Below are positions 1 to 7,979 of a DNA stretch of 64,000 nt, in pieces. The notes beneath the pieces are model-generated. The model did not search any database, was not told the DNA's origin, and saw only the letters and a list, made by a program, of their open reading frames with translations. The DNA comes from Hyphomicrobiales bacterium (GTDB lineage: Bacteria > Pseudomonadota > Alphaproteobacteria > Rhizobiales > Rhizobiaceae): positions 1 through 64,000 of the forward strand of contig UCFC01000034.1 in assembly GCA_900471515.1 (NCBI GenBank), written 5' to 3'. A program made the position numbers and the translations under genes. The stretch's first letter is position 1. The number at the start of each line of letters is the position of its first letter.

Positions 1-2
1 CC

Positions 3-107
3 GCCTCTGTTGCCGGTCTGCTGGTAACCACCGAGGCGATGATCGCCGAGAAGCCTAAGAAAGACGCTGCGCCGGCGATCCCCGCCGGCGCCGGCATGGA
101 CTTCTAA
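3..107 (+). CDS. groL: GroEL chaperonin, C-terminal end (partial)
   Basis: The window opens inside a reading frame whose last 34 residues include VTTEAMIAEKPKKD and end in GAGMDF. This is the usual end of the 60-kDa chaperonin GroEL: the last helix of the equatorial domain followed by a flexible Gly/Met-rich tail. GroEL forms the double-ring folding chamber with GroES. The tail is shorter and poorer in GGM repeats than in main housekeeping copies, which would fit one of the extra groEL copies common in rhizobia, but this is only inference. The start lies outside the window, so completeness cannot be judged. Confidence 0.85.
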   Translation, partial: ASVAGLLVTTEAMIAEKPKKDAAPAIPAGAGMDF

Positions 108-197
108 GGCAATCGAAGGAGGCTCGCGTCGTCCGCCAGGTGCGGGCCTCACAAGCACGAACCAAGTTCCATCGGTCAAGATCAATGGAGCCAAGCC

Positions 198-620
198 ATG
201 AGAAAGGAAAGCATCAGCAATTCGATACCGGAGGAAGCTACAGCCGCGATCAGCGCCGGACATCTTCTTCATTCAACCAAGCATTTTGGTCATCCCTGTG
301 ACGTTCTTGCCGCCGACGATATCGGCGATGACGAGAAACGCGCCATTCTTGCGTCGTGGGCATCCGACATCTTTGCCATCGCGTCCGTTCCGGCCCTTCG
401 CCTTTGTCCCGGCACGGATAAAGCCGTCTCCTATGACGAGATCATTGAAGCGCTGAAGACGTTGGACCAGCGTGATGCGCAGTCCGGAGAGCAAGACTCG
501 TCCAGTTCCTTCGACTTCCCCAGGACTCATCGCCGCAGATCACGAGTACGCCGGTTTGGCGGCCTTGGCTTGTGCAGCTACCGGAAAGGAGACCACCGCC
601 GACAGCCGTTCGAGATGTAG
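198..620 (+). CDS. Conserved-type hypothetical protein, acidic N-terminal half
   Basis: This 140-residue frame starts at an ATG preceded by a GGAG at suitable distance. Residues 30-80 contain HPCDVLAADDIGDDEKRAIL, ASWASD and ALKTLD. That pattern (a 'D-x-L-x-D-x-x-L-x-x-x-E-K-R-A-x-L-A-S-W-A-S-D' core) is seen in small uncharacterised rhizobial proteins, often next to stress genes. No enzymatic motif or membrane segment is visible. The last 35 residues (Arg-rich, with RRRSRVRRFGG) look less natural than the rest, and the reading frame may be disturbed near position 490. Function unknown. It sits between groEL and a glycosyltransferase. Confidence 0.6.
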   Translation: MRKESISNSIPEEATAAISAGHLLHSTKHFGHPCDVLAADDIGDDEKRAILASWASDIFAIASVPALRLCPGTDKAVSYDEIIEALKTLDQRDAQSGEQDSSSSFDFPRTHRRRSRVRRFGGLGLCSYRKGDHRRQPFEM

Positions 621-709
621 ACACCGCTTCTAGCCTGCAGCGTGCCTCTTCGAGGACGCGGGCATGATTTTTACCGACGACTCTTTGCTCAATTGAGGAG
701 GTTTTGCCG

Positions 710-1804
710 ATGAAGATCGCTCAGATTGCACCACTCGCCGAAAGTGTTCCGCCAAAGCTCTATGGGGGAACCGAGCGCATTGTTTCCTATCTCACCGAAG
801 AACTTGTCGCCCAGGGCCATGACGTGACCCTCTTTGCCAGCGGCGACTCCGTCACCAGCGCCCGGCTGGTGGCGTGCTCGGATGTCGCGCTCAGGCTCAA
901 TCAGGCTGTCAAAGACCACTTGCCGCACCAGGTCGTGATGCTGGAGGAGATCCGTCGGCGGGCGCACGAATTCGATGTGCTGCACTTCCACATCGATCTC
1001 CTGCATTTTCCGCTGATCCGGGCTTTCGCAGACCGCACGGTCACGACGCTGCATGGGCGCCTCGACCTGCCGGACCTCAAGCCCTTCTACAAGGCATTCC
1101 CCGATGTTCCGCTGGTTTCGATTTCCAACGACCAGCGCCGCCCGATGCCGCCCGTCAACTGGTCCGGAACGGTCTACCATGGGCTGCCGGTCGACCTGCT
1201 GCCTTTCATCGAAAAGCCCCAGGGCAATTATCTTGCCTTCCTCGGACGGATCTCGCCGGAGAAGCGGCCGGATCGTGCCATCGAGATCGCAGCGAAGGTC
1301 GGCATGCCCCTGAAGATCGCAGCCAAGATTGACAATGCCGACAAGGCCTATTGGGAGACGGTGATCGAGCCGATGGTCAAGAGCCATTCGAATGTTGAAT
1401 TCGTCGGCGAGATCAACGAGCATCAGAAGGCCGACTTTCTTGGCAATGCCGGTGCCCTGCTGTTCCCGATCGACTGGCCTGAGCCGTTCGGACTGGTCAT
1501 GATCGAAGCCATGGCCTGCGGCACGCCTGTCATCGCCTTCCGATGCGGCTCGGTTCCCGAGGTGATCGACGAGGACGTTTCCGGCGTGCTGGTGGACAGC
1601 GTTCAGGAAGCTGTGGAAAATATCGAATGGGCGTTGCGGCTCGATCGTCGCAAGGTCCGGGCCGCTTTCGAAAAGCGCTTCACAGCCGAACGCATGGCGC
1701 GCGACTATGTCGACATCTATCGGCAGCTGCCCGGCACCCGGACAAAGGCCGCGCCGCTTCGTCGCGCCAACAGCCAGTCCCTCGATCTCCAAGTGGTAGC
1801 TTAG
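710..1804 (+). CDS. Glycosyltransferase family 4 protein
   Basis: This 364-residue protein has the GT-B fold of family 4 glycosyltransferases, which move a sugar from a nucleotide donor with retention of configuration. The N-terminus has the acceptor-side glycine motif YGGTERIVSYLTEEL and then GHDVTLFASGDS. The C-terminal domain has FLGRISPEKRPDRAIEIA and the donor-site EX7E stretch EPFGLVMIEAMACGTPVIA followed by GSVPEVI. No signal peptide is seen, so it should be cytosolic. An ATG at 710 follows a GAGGAG at 695-700 and is preferred over the TTG six bases upstream. It ends 16 bases before an amylo-1,6-glucosidase and is probably co-transcribed with it. That would fit storage-glucan or compatible-solute metabolism, but donor and acceptor cannot be read from sequence. 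Confidence 0.85.
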   Translation: MKIAQIAPLAESVPPKLYGGTERIVSYLTEELVAQGHDVTLFASGDSVTSARLVACSDVALRLNQAVKDHLPHQVVMLEEIRRRAHEFDVLHFHIDLLHFPLIRAFADRTVTTLHGRLDLPDLKPFYKAFPDVPLVSISNDQRRPMPPVNWSGTVYHGLPVDLLPFIEKPQGNYLAFLGRISPEKRPDRAIEIAAKVGMPLKIAAKIDNADKAYWETVIEPMVKSHSNVEFVGEINEHQKADFLGNAGALLFPIDWPEPFGLVMIEAMACGTPVIAFRCGSVPEVIDEDVSGVLVDSVQEAVENIEWALRLDRRKVRAAFEKRFTAERMARDYVDIYRQLPGTRTKAAPLRRANSQSLDLQVVA

Positions 1805-1820
1805 GAAACCGGAGGCCGTC

Positions 1821-4031
1821 ATGCCGATCGCTTCTGCAGGCAGCAATTCAGTCCCCGAGCCGGCAGGCCAAGGGACGCCGATAGCGCAGTTCTTCATTCC
1901 CGCTGCCGCGTCGCTGCAGGAGCGACGGCCGCGTACCCTGAAGCACGGCGATACGTTCGCCGTCTTCGACCACAATGGCGATGCGCTTTCCGGGCCCGGC
2001 AGCCCGGAAGGCCTCTTTCACCGTGATACGCGTTACCTCTCGCATCTCTATCTGACGATCAACGGCAAGCGGCCGATGCTCTTGTCATCGACGCTGCGCG
2101 ATGACAACGCGATGCTTACCTGCGATCTCACCAATCCTGATATCTTCGACAAGAAGGGGAAGCTCGTTCTGGAGCATGACCTGATCCATCTGCGCAGATC
2201 CCGCTTTCTCTGGAATGCGCATTGTTACGAGCGATTGAGCGTGAGGAACTATGACGACCAACCGCGCCACGTGCCCATCGGGATCGAGTTCGCGTCAGAT
2301 TTTGCAGATCTTTTCGAAGTGAGGGGAACCGCAAGAGCGCGAAAGGGGCGCTATCTTCCTGCGGTCATGGAGCAGGATTCGATCCTGCTTTCCTATATCG
2401 GGCTCGATGACCGCAGACGGTCGACGCATCTTTCCTTCTCTCCACAGCCGGACGAGATTCGCAGCGATCTCGTCATCTATGATCTCCATCTTGAGCCGCA
2501 CGAGACGCGGTCGCTCTTCATCGAGATCGCTTGCGACCAGAGCGCTATCGAACGACCAAGTCACCTTTCCTTTTTCGCGGGCCTGCGGGATGCCCGCCGT
2601 GCGTTGCGCTCTTCTTCCTCGCGTGCGGCGTCAATTGCAACGTCCAACGAGATCTTCAATGAGGTCGCGCGCCGCAGCATCTCCGATCTCTACATGCTGA
2701 TGACCGACAAGCCGGAAGGGCCGTATCCCTATGCCGGCATTCCCTGGTTCAGCACCGTCTTCGGCCGCGATGCGCTGATAACAGCGCTGGAGACGCTCTG
2801 GCTCGATCCGCAGATCGCCCGCGGCGTGCTCGGACATCTGGCGGCAAACCAGGCCACAGAGATCAATCCTGCCTCCGATGCCGAGCCCGGAAAGATCTTG
2901 CATGAGGTGCGCTATGGCGAAATGGCCGAACTCGGCGAGGTTCCCTTCCGCCGTTATTACGGCAGTATCGACTCAACCCCGCTCTTCGTGATGCTGGCCG
3001 GCGAGTATCTCAAACGGACCGGAGATCTTGCGACCATTGATCGCCTTCTGCCGCATATCGAGGCGGCGCTCACTTGGATCGACGAGCATGGCGACCGCGA
3101 CGGCGACGGTTTCGTCGAATATGGACCCATGACGGACGAAGGGCTGATCAACCAGGCCTGGAAGGACAGCCATGACTCGGTCTTCCATGCTGACGGCACA
3201 TTGGCGAAGGGGCCGATCGCGATCGTCGAGGTTCAAGCTTATGTCTACGGCGCCTGGCAGGCGGCCGCAGAGATCTTCCGGCGGCTTGGCCGGCCGGAAC
3301 GGGCGGCAAAGTTTCTTGCACGAGCGGAGGGTCTGCGCCGCACCTTCGATACGAGCTTCTTTGACGAGGACCTCGGCACGTATGTCCTGGCTCTGGACGG
3401 GGACAAGCGCCCCTGTCGCGTCTGCTCGTCCAACGCCGGCCATGCACTGTTTACCGGCATCGCTTATCCTGAACGAGCCGCGCAGGTTACCCGCACGCTG
3501 ATGAGTGCCTCGTCCTTCTGCGGCTGGGGCATCCGCACCATTCCTTCCGCCGAGGCTCGCTATAATCCGATGAGCTACCACAACGGCTCGATCTGGCCGC
3601 ACGACAATGCCCTGATCGCCAGCGGACTTGCCCGCTCTGGCTATCGCGCTGAAGCGGCTCGGATCTTCGAGGGCCTGTTTGCGGCCTCAACGTATATCGA
3701 CCTGCGCCGGCTTCCGGAACTCTTCTGCGGTCTGCCACGCCAGCGCGCGCAGGGGCCGACCTTCTATCCTGTTGCATGCTCTCCACAAGCATGGGCAGCC
3801 GCAGCGCCACTTCTCCTGCTGCAATCCTGCCTGGGCCTCGACTTCGATCCGAACGCCCTGCACATCAGCTTCGATGAACCGCAATTGCCTTCTTTCCTCG
3901 ACGAAGTGACCCTGCGGCGCCTGCAGATCGGCAATGGCTCGGCCGACGTCGCTATCCGCCGATCCGGCCGGCATGTCGTGGTCGACGTTATCGATCGGCG
4001 AGGGAACGTCCGAGTGCTGACAATGGCATAG
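1821..4031 (+). CDS. Amylo-alpha-1,6-glucosidase (glycogen debranching enzyme-like)
   Basis: A 736-residue cytosolic glycoside hydrolase. Residues about 35-230 form the N-terminal beta-rich domain typical of bacterial debranching-type enzymes (TLKHGDTFAVFDHNGDA, GLFHRDTRYLSHL). The remainder is an (alpha/alpha)6 catalytic barrel with the motifs WFSTVFGRDALI, YYGSIDSTPLFV, NQAWKDSHDS and YHNGSIWPHDNALIA. These acid-bearing motifs are shared by amylo-alpha-1,6-glucosidase/GH63-like enzymes that remove alpha-1,6-linked glucose. Family length is normal. It follows the family 4 glycosyltransferase by 16 bases with an in-between GGAGG. The exact substrate (glycogen, sucrose-derived glucan or a short oligosaccharide) is unknown; rhizobial homologues are mostly annotated only by domain. 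Confidence 0.85.
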   Translation: MPIASAGSNSVPEPAGQGTPIAQFFIPAAASLQERRPRTLKHGDTFAVFDHNGDALSGPGSPEGLFHRDTRYLSHLYLTINGKRPMLLSSTLRDDNAMLTCDLTNPDIFDKKGKLVLEHDLIHLRRSRFLWNAHCYERLSVRNYDDQPRHVPIGIEFASDFADLFEVRGTARARKGRYLPAVMEQDSILLSYIGLDDRRRSTHLSFSPQPDEIRSDLVIYDLHLEPHETRSLFIEIACDQSAIERPSHLSFFAGLRDARRALRSSSSRAASIATSNEIFNEVARRSISDLYMLMTDKPEGPYPYAGIPWFSTVFGRDALITALETLWLDPQIARGVLGHLAANQATEINPASDAEPGKILHEVRYGEMAELGEVPFRRYYGSIDSTPLFVMLAGEYLKRTGDLATIDRLLPHIEAALTWIDEHGDRDGDGFVEYGPMTDEGLINQAWKDSHDSVFHADGTLAKGPIAIVEVQAYVYGAWQAAAEIFRRLGRPERAAKFLARAEGLRRTFDTSFFDEDLGTYVLALDGDKRPCRVCSSNAGHALFTGIAYPERAAQVTRTLMSASSFCGWGIRTIPSAEARYNPMSYHNGSIWPHDNALIASGLARSGYRAEAARIFEGLFAASTYIDLRRLPELFCGLPRQRAQGPTFYPVACSPQAWAAAAPLLLLQSCLGLDFDPNALHISFDEPQLPSFLDEVTLRRLQIGNGSADVAIRRSGRHVVVDVIDRRGNVRVLTMA

Positions 4032-4034
4032 CCA

Positions 4035-4238
4035 GGTAGCAATCCAAGGAAACGGGGTTGCCTGTCTTGCCCATTCGAACTTCTCTTCGTCCGAAACCAA
4101 CAGATCGACCAGAGCGGCAGTCCTGCCCGTCGGCAGACGCCGCCCTTTGCCCATCAAGGCTTCGTCGTTGTTGGCCCACGCAAATGCCTCGGCGGGCATC
4201 GTAAACTCAACGAAGTAGCGATCAAAATGTGGGATCTG
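4035..4238 (-). pseudogene. Possible coding remnant between two genes
   Basis: On the minus strand this stretch reads as natural-looking protein (PHFDRYFVEFTMPAEAFAW, then LPTGRTAALVDLLVSDEEKF) but has no own start or stop that makes sense. The open frame runs on antisense into the debranching gene and upstream into a terminator hairpin. I do not recognise the family. It may be the decayed end of a lost gene or a chance frame; confidence is low. Confidence 0.22.
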
Positions 4239-4371
4239 GCGACATGATCCGCTTTGCCCGTGATCCGCTTTATCGCCGCCATCGCTTTCCAACCGCAGCG
4301 CATCGTTTGCGCGCTTTGCCAAAGCGCAAGAAGACCCGCTCAAGCCTAAGAATAGCAGACATGGCAAACGA

Positions 4372-4403
4372 AAACGGCCGGGCGTCGCGCCCGGCCGTTT
4401 CTT
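4372..4403. terminator. Bidirectional rho-independent terminator
   Basis: A perfect 13-bp inverted repeat (4372-4384 with 4388-4400) and a 3-base loop. It is flanked by a T-run on the plus strand and by an A-run, i.e. T-run on the minus strand. It lies 85 bp beyond the stop of the minus-strand Bax-inhibitor-like gene and also closes the plus-strand debranching operon. Confidence 0.9.
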
Positions 4404-4487
4404 TAGGGTGAGCACCCGATCCGTCATCCTGTCACAGATTTCGAACCGGGCGCTCTTGCGCTTCCATTGCCCCCAGAAGCGCGGTCC

Positions 4488-5204
4488 TTATTCCCGCTCG
4501 CCCGTGAAGTTGAGCAGAAGCTGGAAGATGTTGACGAAGTTCAGGTAGAGCGACAGAGCGCCGAAGACGGCGAGCTTCTGGTTCGATTCCTGATCGTAGT
4601 TTTCCGAATACTGTTCCTTGATGTTCTGCGTGTCGTAGGCGGTGAGGCCGACGAAGACGACGATGCCGATCACCGAGATCGCGAACTGCAGCGCGGACGA
4701 ACCGAGGAAGATGTTGACGATGCCGGCGATGATGATGCCGAACAGGCCCATCATCAGGAACGAACCCATCTTCGAGAGGTCACGCTTCGTCGTATAGCCG
4801 TAGAGGCTGATCGCGCCGAACATGGCGGCGGTGATGAAGAAGGTCTGTGCGATGCTCGTCCGGGTGAAGACTAGGAAGATGGAGGCGAGCGACAGGCCCA
4901 TCACGGCGCAGAAGGCCCAGAAGGTTATCTGCGCGGTGCTTGCCGACATGGACTGGATACGGAACGAGAAGAAGAAGACGAAGGCAAGCGGCGCCAGCAT
5001 CACGACCCACTTGAGCGGCGTCTGGAAGATCGGCACGAAGAGCGCCGGCGTGGTGCCGACAATGAAGGCGACGATGCCGGTGATGACGAGGCCGAGAGCC
5101 ATGTAGTTGTAGACGCGCAGCATGTGCTGGCGCAGACCCTCGTCGAAAAGGGCCTGCGTGTTGGCGGCGGAACCGTAACCATAGCGGGGATTGATCGGGT
5201 TCAT
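4488..5204 (-). CDS. Bax inhibitor-1 / YccA family membrane protein
   Basis: A 238-residue polytopic inner-membrane protein with about seven hydrophobic segments spread from residue 35 to 230. It has features of the BI-1/TMBIM (UPF0005) family: an N-terminal cytosolic tail with RYGYG, the VGLTAYDTQNIKEQY motif near residue 190, and a C-terminal LYLNFVNIFQLLL helix. Family members are linked to Ca2+/H+ leak and, in E. coli YccA, to control of FtsH proteolysis; the role here is inferred only at family level. The ATG follows GAGGAG at good distance. Monocistronic, it ends in a strong terminator, with an anti-sigma gene upstream on the same strand. Confidence 0.9.
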   Translation of the reverse strand: MNPINPRYGYGSAANTQALFDEGLRQHMLRVYNYMALGLVITGIVAFIVGTTPALFVPIFQTPLKWVVMLAPLAFVFFFSFRIQSMSASTAQITFWAFCAVMGLSLASIFLVFTRTSIAQTFFITAAMFGAISLYGYTTKRDLSKMGSFLMMGLFGIIIAGIVNIFLGSSALQFAISVIGIVVFVGLTAYDTQNIKEQYSENYDQESNQKLAVFGALSLYLNFVNIFQLLLNFTGERE

Positions 5205-5224
5205 GACTGATCTCCTCGGTTGAA

Positions 5225-5992
5225 CTAGTAGAGCGACCGGGCCAGCCGTTCGGCGGCCTGATCGAGATTGGTGCCGCTATTGTCGGCGATCAGCGCGTAG
5301 GCAACGTCACCGATCTGCCAATAGGCGGCCTCTGTCTTTTCAAGGGCGGTATGGCTGACCGGCTTCACCTCGAAGGCACCCGGCCGGACGGCGAAGAGCG
5401 ACAGGCGCTTGCCGTCCGCCTCCTCGATTGCCATTTCGACGCTCGGGCCAAAATCCGACGGGAAGATCTGCACATCGGCGACCTTCCAATCCTTGGGTAG
5501 GTCCGGCATCACGATTGCGGTCGCGGCGCGGATATCCTCGGCGCTATAGGCGGGCGCGGTCTGCGACGGGATGGTTTCGCGCAGCGCTGCCGTGCGATAG
5601 GCGCGTACCGCATCCTCGACATAGGCCGGAGCTGGAACCGACGCATTGACCTCCGTTGCCGTGAAGGCCCCGAAGGAATTGTGCGCCACCCAGCCGGCGG
5701 CAAGCAGAATACCGACGGCAGCAATACGCTGCATCGAATGCAGGATGCGGCCATAGGAGAGGCCACGTTCCAGCCTGCGGGCGGCATCGCGCGTTTCGGC
5801 GCGGCCGAAGGCGCGTTCGCCGGCGAGCGCCAGCCGCAGCTCGCCCTTCATGCTCAGATCGGCCATGACCTTTGCGGCGATCGCCGGATTTTCGGAGAGA
5901 TAGGACTCCACCTGGATGCGCCGTGCGACATCGAGCTCGCCGTCCACATAGGCGTCGAGATCGGCATCGATGATTGGATCAATCGCCTTCAT
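5225..5992 (-). CDS. Membrane-anchored anti-sigma factor (RskA/ChrR-like role)
   Basis: A 255-residue protein coupled to the sigma gene upstream. Residues 1-85 are the cytosolic sigma-binding part: a zinc-finger-less anti-sigma helix bundle beginning DADLDAYVDGELDVARR. One membrane helix follows at about 88-110 (IAAVGILLAAGWVAHNSFGA). Residues 111-255 form a periplasmic sensor with a two-strand repeat. The HxxxCxxC motif of ZAS anti-sigma factors is absent. The ATG at 5992 has GGAGGG eight bases upstream and lies 12 bases inside the sigma gene, so the two are translationally coupled. A TTG at 6007 is a weaker alternative. Expected role: sequester the partner sigma factor until an envelope signal is received. 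Confidence 0.82.
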   Translation of the reverse strand: MKAIDPIIDADLDAYVDGELDVARRIQVESYLSENPAIAAKVMADLSMKGELRLALAGERAFGRAETRDAARRLERGLSYGRILHSMQRIAAVGILLAAGWVAHNSFGAFTATEVNASVPAPAYVEDAVRAYRTAALRETIPSQTAPAYSAEDIRAATAIVMPDLPKDWKVADVQIFPSDFGPSVEMAIEEADGKRLSLFAVRPGAFEVKPVSHTALEKTEAAYWQIGDVAYALIADNSGTNLDQAAERLARSLY

Positions 5993-6518
5993 TGCCGTTC
6001 CCTCCAACGAGTTTCAGGTGCGCGATGCGCGGTGTCTTTTCCTCGAACTCGCGCAACTGGGCGCGGGCGCGGGAGATGCGCGACATCAGCGTACCGACAG
6101 GAATGCCGAGCGCATTGGCCGCTTCCTGATAAGACAGGTCTTCGATCGCCACGAGATGCAGCGCTTCGCGCTGCTCTTCCGGCAGGTCGAAGAAGGCATC
6201 GCGCACCTGCTGCAGGCGCACGGCATGTTCCTGGCCTGCCGGCAGCGACTGTTCCGCCTCGACCGCCGCCTCATCGTGGCGGCGCGTCAGCGAGCGGGTC
6301 TGCCGCACGCGGTCGATATGGGCATTGTGCAGGATGGAAAGCAGCCAGGTACGCAGGTTTCCGCCGCTGCGGAAGCTCTTGCGCTTCTCGAAGGCTCGCA
6401 GCAGCGCATCATGCACCAGATCCTCCGCCTCGTCCGAATTGCGCACCAGCGAGCGCGCATAGCGGCGAAGCGCTGCGAGCTGACCGATGACATCGAAGGG
6501 GCGTTCTTTCCGTTCCAT
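5979..6518 (-). CDS. ECF-type RNA polymerase sigma factor
   Basis: A 179-residue sigma-70 family protein containing only regions 2 and 4. Region 2 spans about residues 10-75 (RRYARSLVRNSDEAEDLVHD, LRTWLLSILHNAHIDRVRQ). Region 4 spans about 115-165, with the helix-turn-helix LSYQEAANALGIPVGTLMSR. It should direct RNA polymerase to a stress regulon under control of the membrane anti-sigma factor encoded immediately downstream with overlap. The ATG at 6518 is chosen because the family starts close to region 2; the 13 codons upstream are unlike the family. ECF genes of this type usually activate their own promoter. The signal is not deducible. Confidence 0.88.
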   Translation of the reverse strand: MERKERPFDVIGQLAALRRYARSLVRNSDEAEDLVHDALLRAFEKRKSFRSGGNLRTWLLSILHNAHIDRVRQTRSLTRRHDEAAVEAEQSLPAGQEHAVRLQQVRDAFFDLPEEQREALHLVAIEDLSYQEAANALGIPVGTLMSRISRARAQLREFEEKTPRIAHLKLVGGNGNEGD

Positions 6519-6614
6519 GATTGAGTATACGTAAGCATCGCAGATTTTATTCCGCACCCGTGCAGATTTTTTTCTTCGGCCGCGGCAGAAGGAAAGGTCG
6601 CTCGCCGGACAGCG

Positions 6615-6646
6615 CGAAAAACCTCCGCCGTCTGCGACAGCGGAGG
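6615..6646 (-). terminator. Rho-independent terminator of the bicupin gene
   Basis: On the minus strand a GC-rich stem (6640-6646 pairing with 6622-6628) is followed directly by five T residues. It lies about 55 bases beyond the stop codon of the oxalate decarboxylase-like gene, upstream of the sigma gene. Confidence 0.75.
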
Positions 6647-6701
6647 CGGTGGCTTCGGCTATTGCTGTAGGATCAGCCCCTGCTGGGCATGATCCCCGGG
6701 G

Positions 6702-7952
6702 TCAGCCTTTTGGCATGATCCCCGGCTGGTCGGCCGGAAATTTGGCGATGTCCTGCACGCTGATATTGAGATGCTGGGCAACAAGGGCTGCCGGCGTATG
6801 GGTGAGCCACGAGGAGAGGCCGACCTCCTGATAGTCGGCCACCTTGAAGACGGCGACGAATTGAAGGTCCGTCTTGCCCGTATTTTCGATGATGTGGCCC
6901 TGGCTCCTCTTGACATAGCCGATATCGCCGGGCCGGAAATCGGCGGTCTGGCTGCGCGGGCCGGCATCGAACACCGTCATGCGGCCTTCGCCCTTGATCC
7001 AGTACTGCCACTCGTCGGCATTCGGATGCCAGTGCATTTCCCGCACGGCGCCCGGCTTGATCGTCTCTATCGCTGCGGCAATCGTTTTGGAGACCTTGAA
7101 GATGCTGCTGTCGGCCAGCTGGATCGTGCCCGATGCATTCTGCTTGAGCGGCGCCGACGCTGCCAGCCGATAGGTGAAAGGATAGGGCGGCAGGCCGCCG
7201 GACGCGACCGCCTCCTGGTCGGCGGAAAGCGGACCCGGTTCCTTGCCTTGGAAGATCCAGAGATCCTGCAGCGGGATGTTCCTGAACGTGTCCTGCGAGA
7301 CGCCGAAATTCTTGGCGAGCAGGTCCGGCGAGGTATGCGCCAGCCAGTCGGTCAGGAGCAGGGTGCCATATTCGGACTGGTCGCCCTCGTCGAAGACGAT
7401 GACGAATTCGCAGCCCTCCGGTCCGAGCCCCTGCAGAGAATGCGGGAAACCGGCCGGAAAATACCAGAGATCGCCGGCCTCGACGTCCTGCACATAGGCG
7501 CGGCCCTGCGGATCGAGCACCGTTACCCGGCAGCGGCCGTTGGTCATGATCGCCCATTCGGCTGCCCGGTGCCAGTGCATCTCGCGGATGCCGCCGGGGC
7601 CGAGGCGCATGTTGACGCCCGAAACCGCCTCGGAAATGGCAAAGTCGGCCTTCGTCACCTGTCGCGCCCAGCCGCCGTTCTGGATGCGCTTGGCGGCATT
7701 GTTGAACGATCCCCAGAAGAGCTGCATGTCGCCGACATCAGTCGCCGGCGGGCTGTCGAAGGAGGGAAACTGGTCGCTGATGGCAGGGTTCTTCGGCCCA
7801 GGATCGGAAAGCCCTGCGGGATTGGCGTTGATGGCGCCTTCAGCCGGCTGGTCGGGATTGCCGAAGCTCGCCGCACGGGCGCCACCCGCCGCAAGGGCGG
7901 TTCCCCCCATCGCTCCGAGCGCAAGGACCGTGCGTCTTGAGAGAGGTTCCAT
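6702..7952 (-). CDS. oxdC: Bicupin oxalate decarboxylase family protein, Tat-exported
   Basis: A 416-residue protein with a twin-arginine signal (SRRTVLALG) ending near residue 27, so it should act in the periplasm. It has two cupin domains at about 75-225 and 255-400. Each carries a complete Mn-binding set: H126, H128, E132, H171 and H307, H309, E314, H353. Oxalate decarboxylase converts oxalate to formate and CO2. The flexible lid of the first domain reads SEYGT, keeping the glutamate (E194) that corresponds to the key Glu of the Bacillus SENST lid; that favours decarboxylase over oxidase activity. Length fits the family. A good ribosome site (GGAGT) precedes the ATG. A formate/nitrite channel gene lies about 5.5 kb upstream in the same orientation, which could be relevant to the formate produced. 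Confidence 0.88.
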   Translation of the reverse strand: MEPLSRRTVLALGAMGGTALAAGGARAASFGNPDQPAEGAINANPAGLSDPGPKNPAISDQFPSFDSPPATDVGDMQLFWGSFNNAAKRIQNGGWARQVTKADFAISEAVSGVNMRLGPGGIREMHWHRAAEWAIMTNGRCRVTVLDPQGRAYVQDVEAGDLWYFPAGFPHSLQGLGPEGCEFVIVFDEGDQSEYGTLLLTDWLAHTSPDLLAKNFGVSQDTFRNIPLQDLWIFQGKEPGPLSADQEAVASGGLPPYPFTYRLAASAPLKQNASGTIQLADSSIFKVSKTIAAAIETIKPGAVREMHWHPNADEWQYWIKGEGRMTVFDAGPRSQTADFRPGDIGYVKRSQGHIIENTGKTDLQFVAVFKVADYQEVGLSSWLTHTPAALVAQHLNISVQDIAKFPADQPGIMPKG

Positions 7953-7979
7953 GGTTTTACTCCTTTCACGTCGATTGGG

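Noticed and set aside
6686..6725. A short direct repeat, GGCATGATCCCCGG, at the 3' end of the bicupin gene
   Set aside because: Two copies only, one within the stop region; most likely a small local duplication without function.
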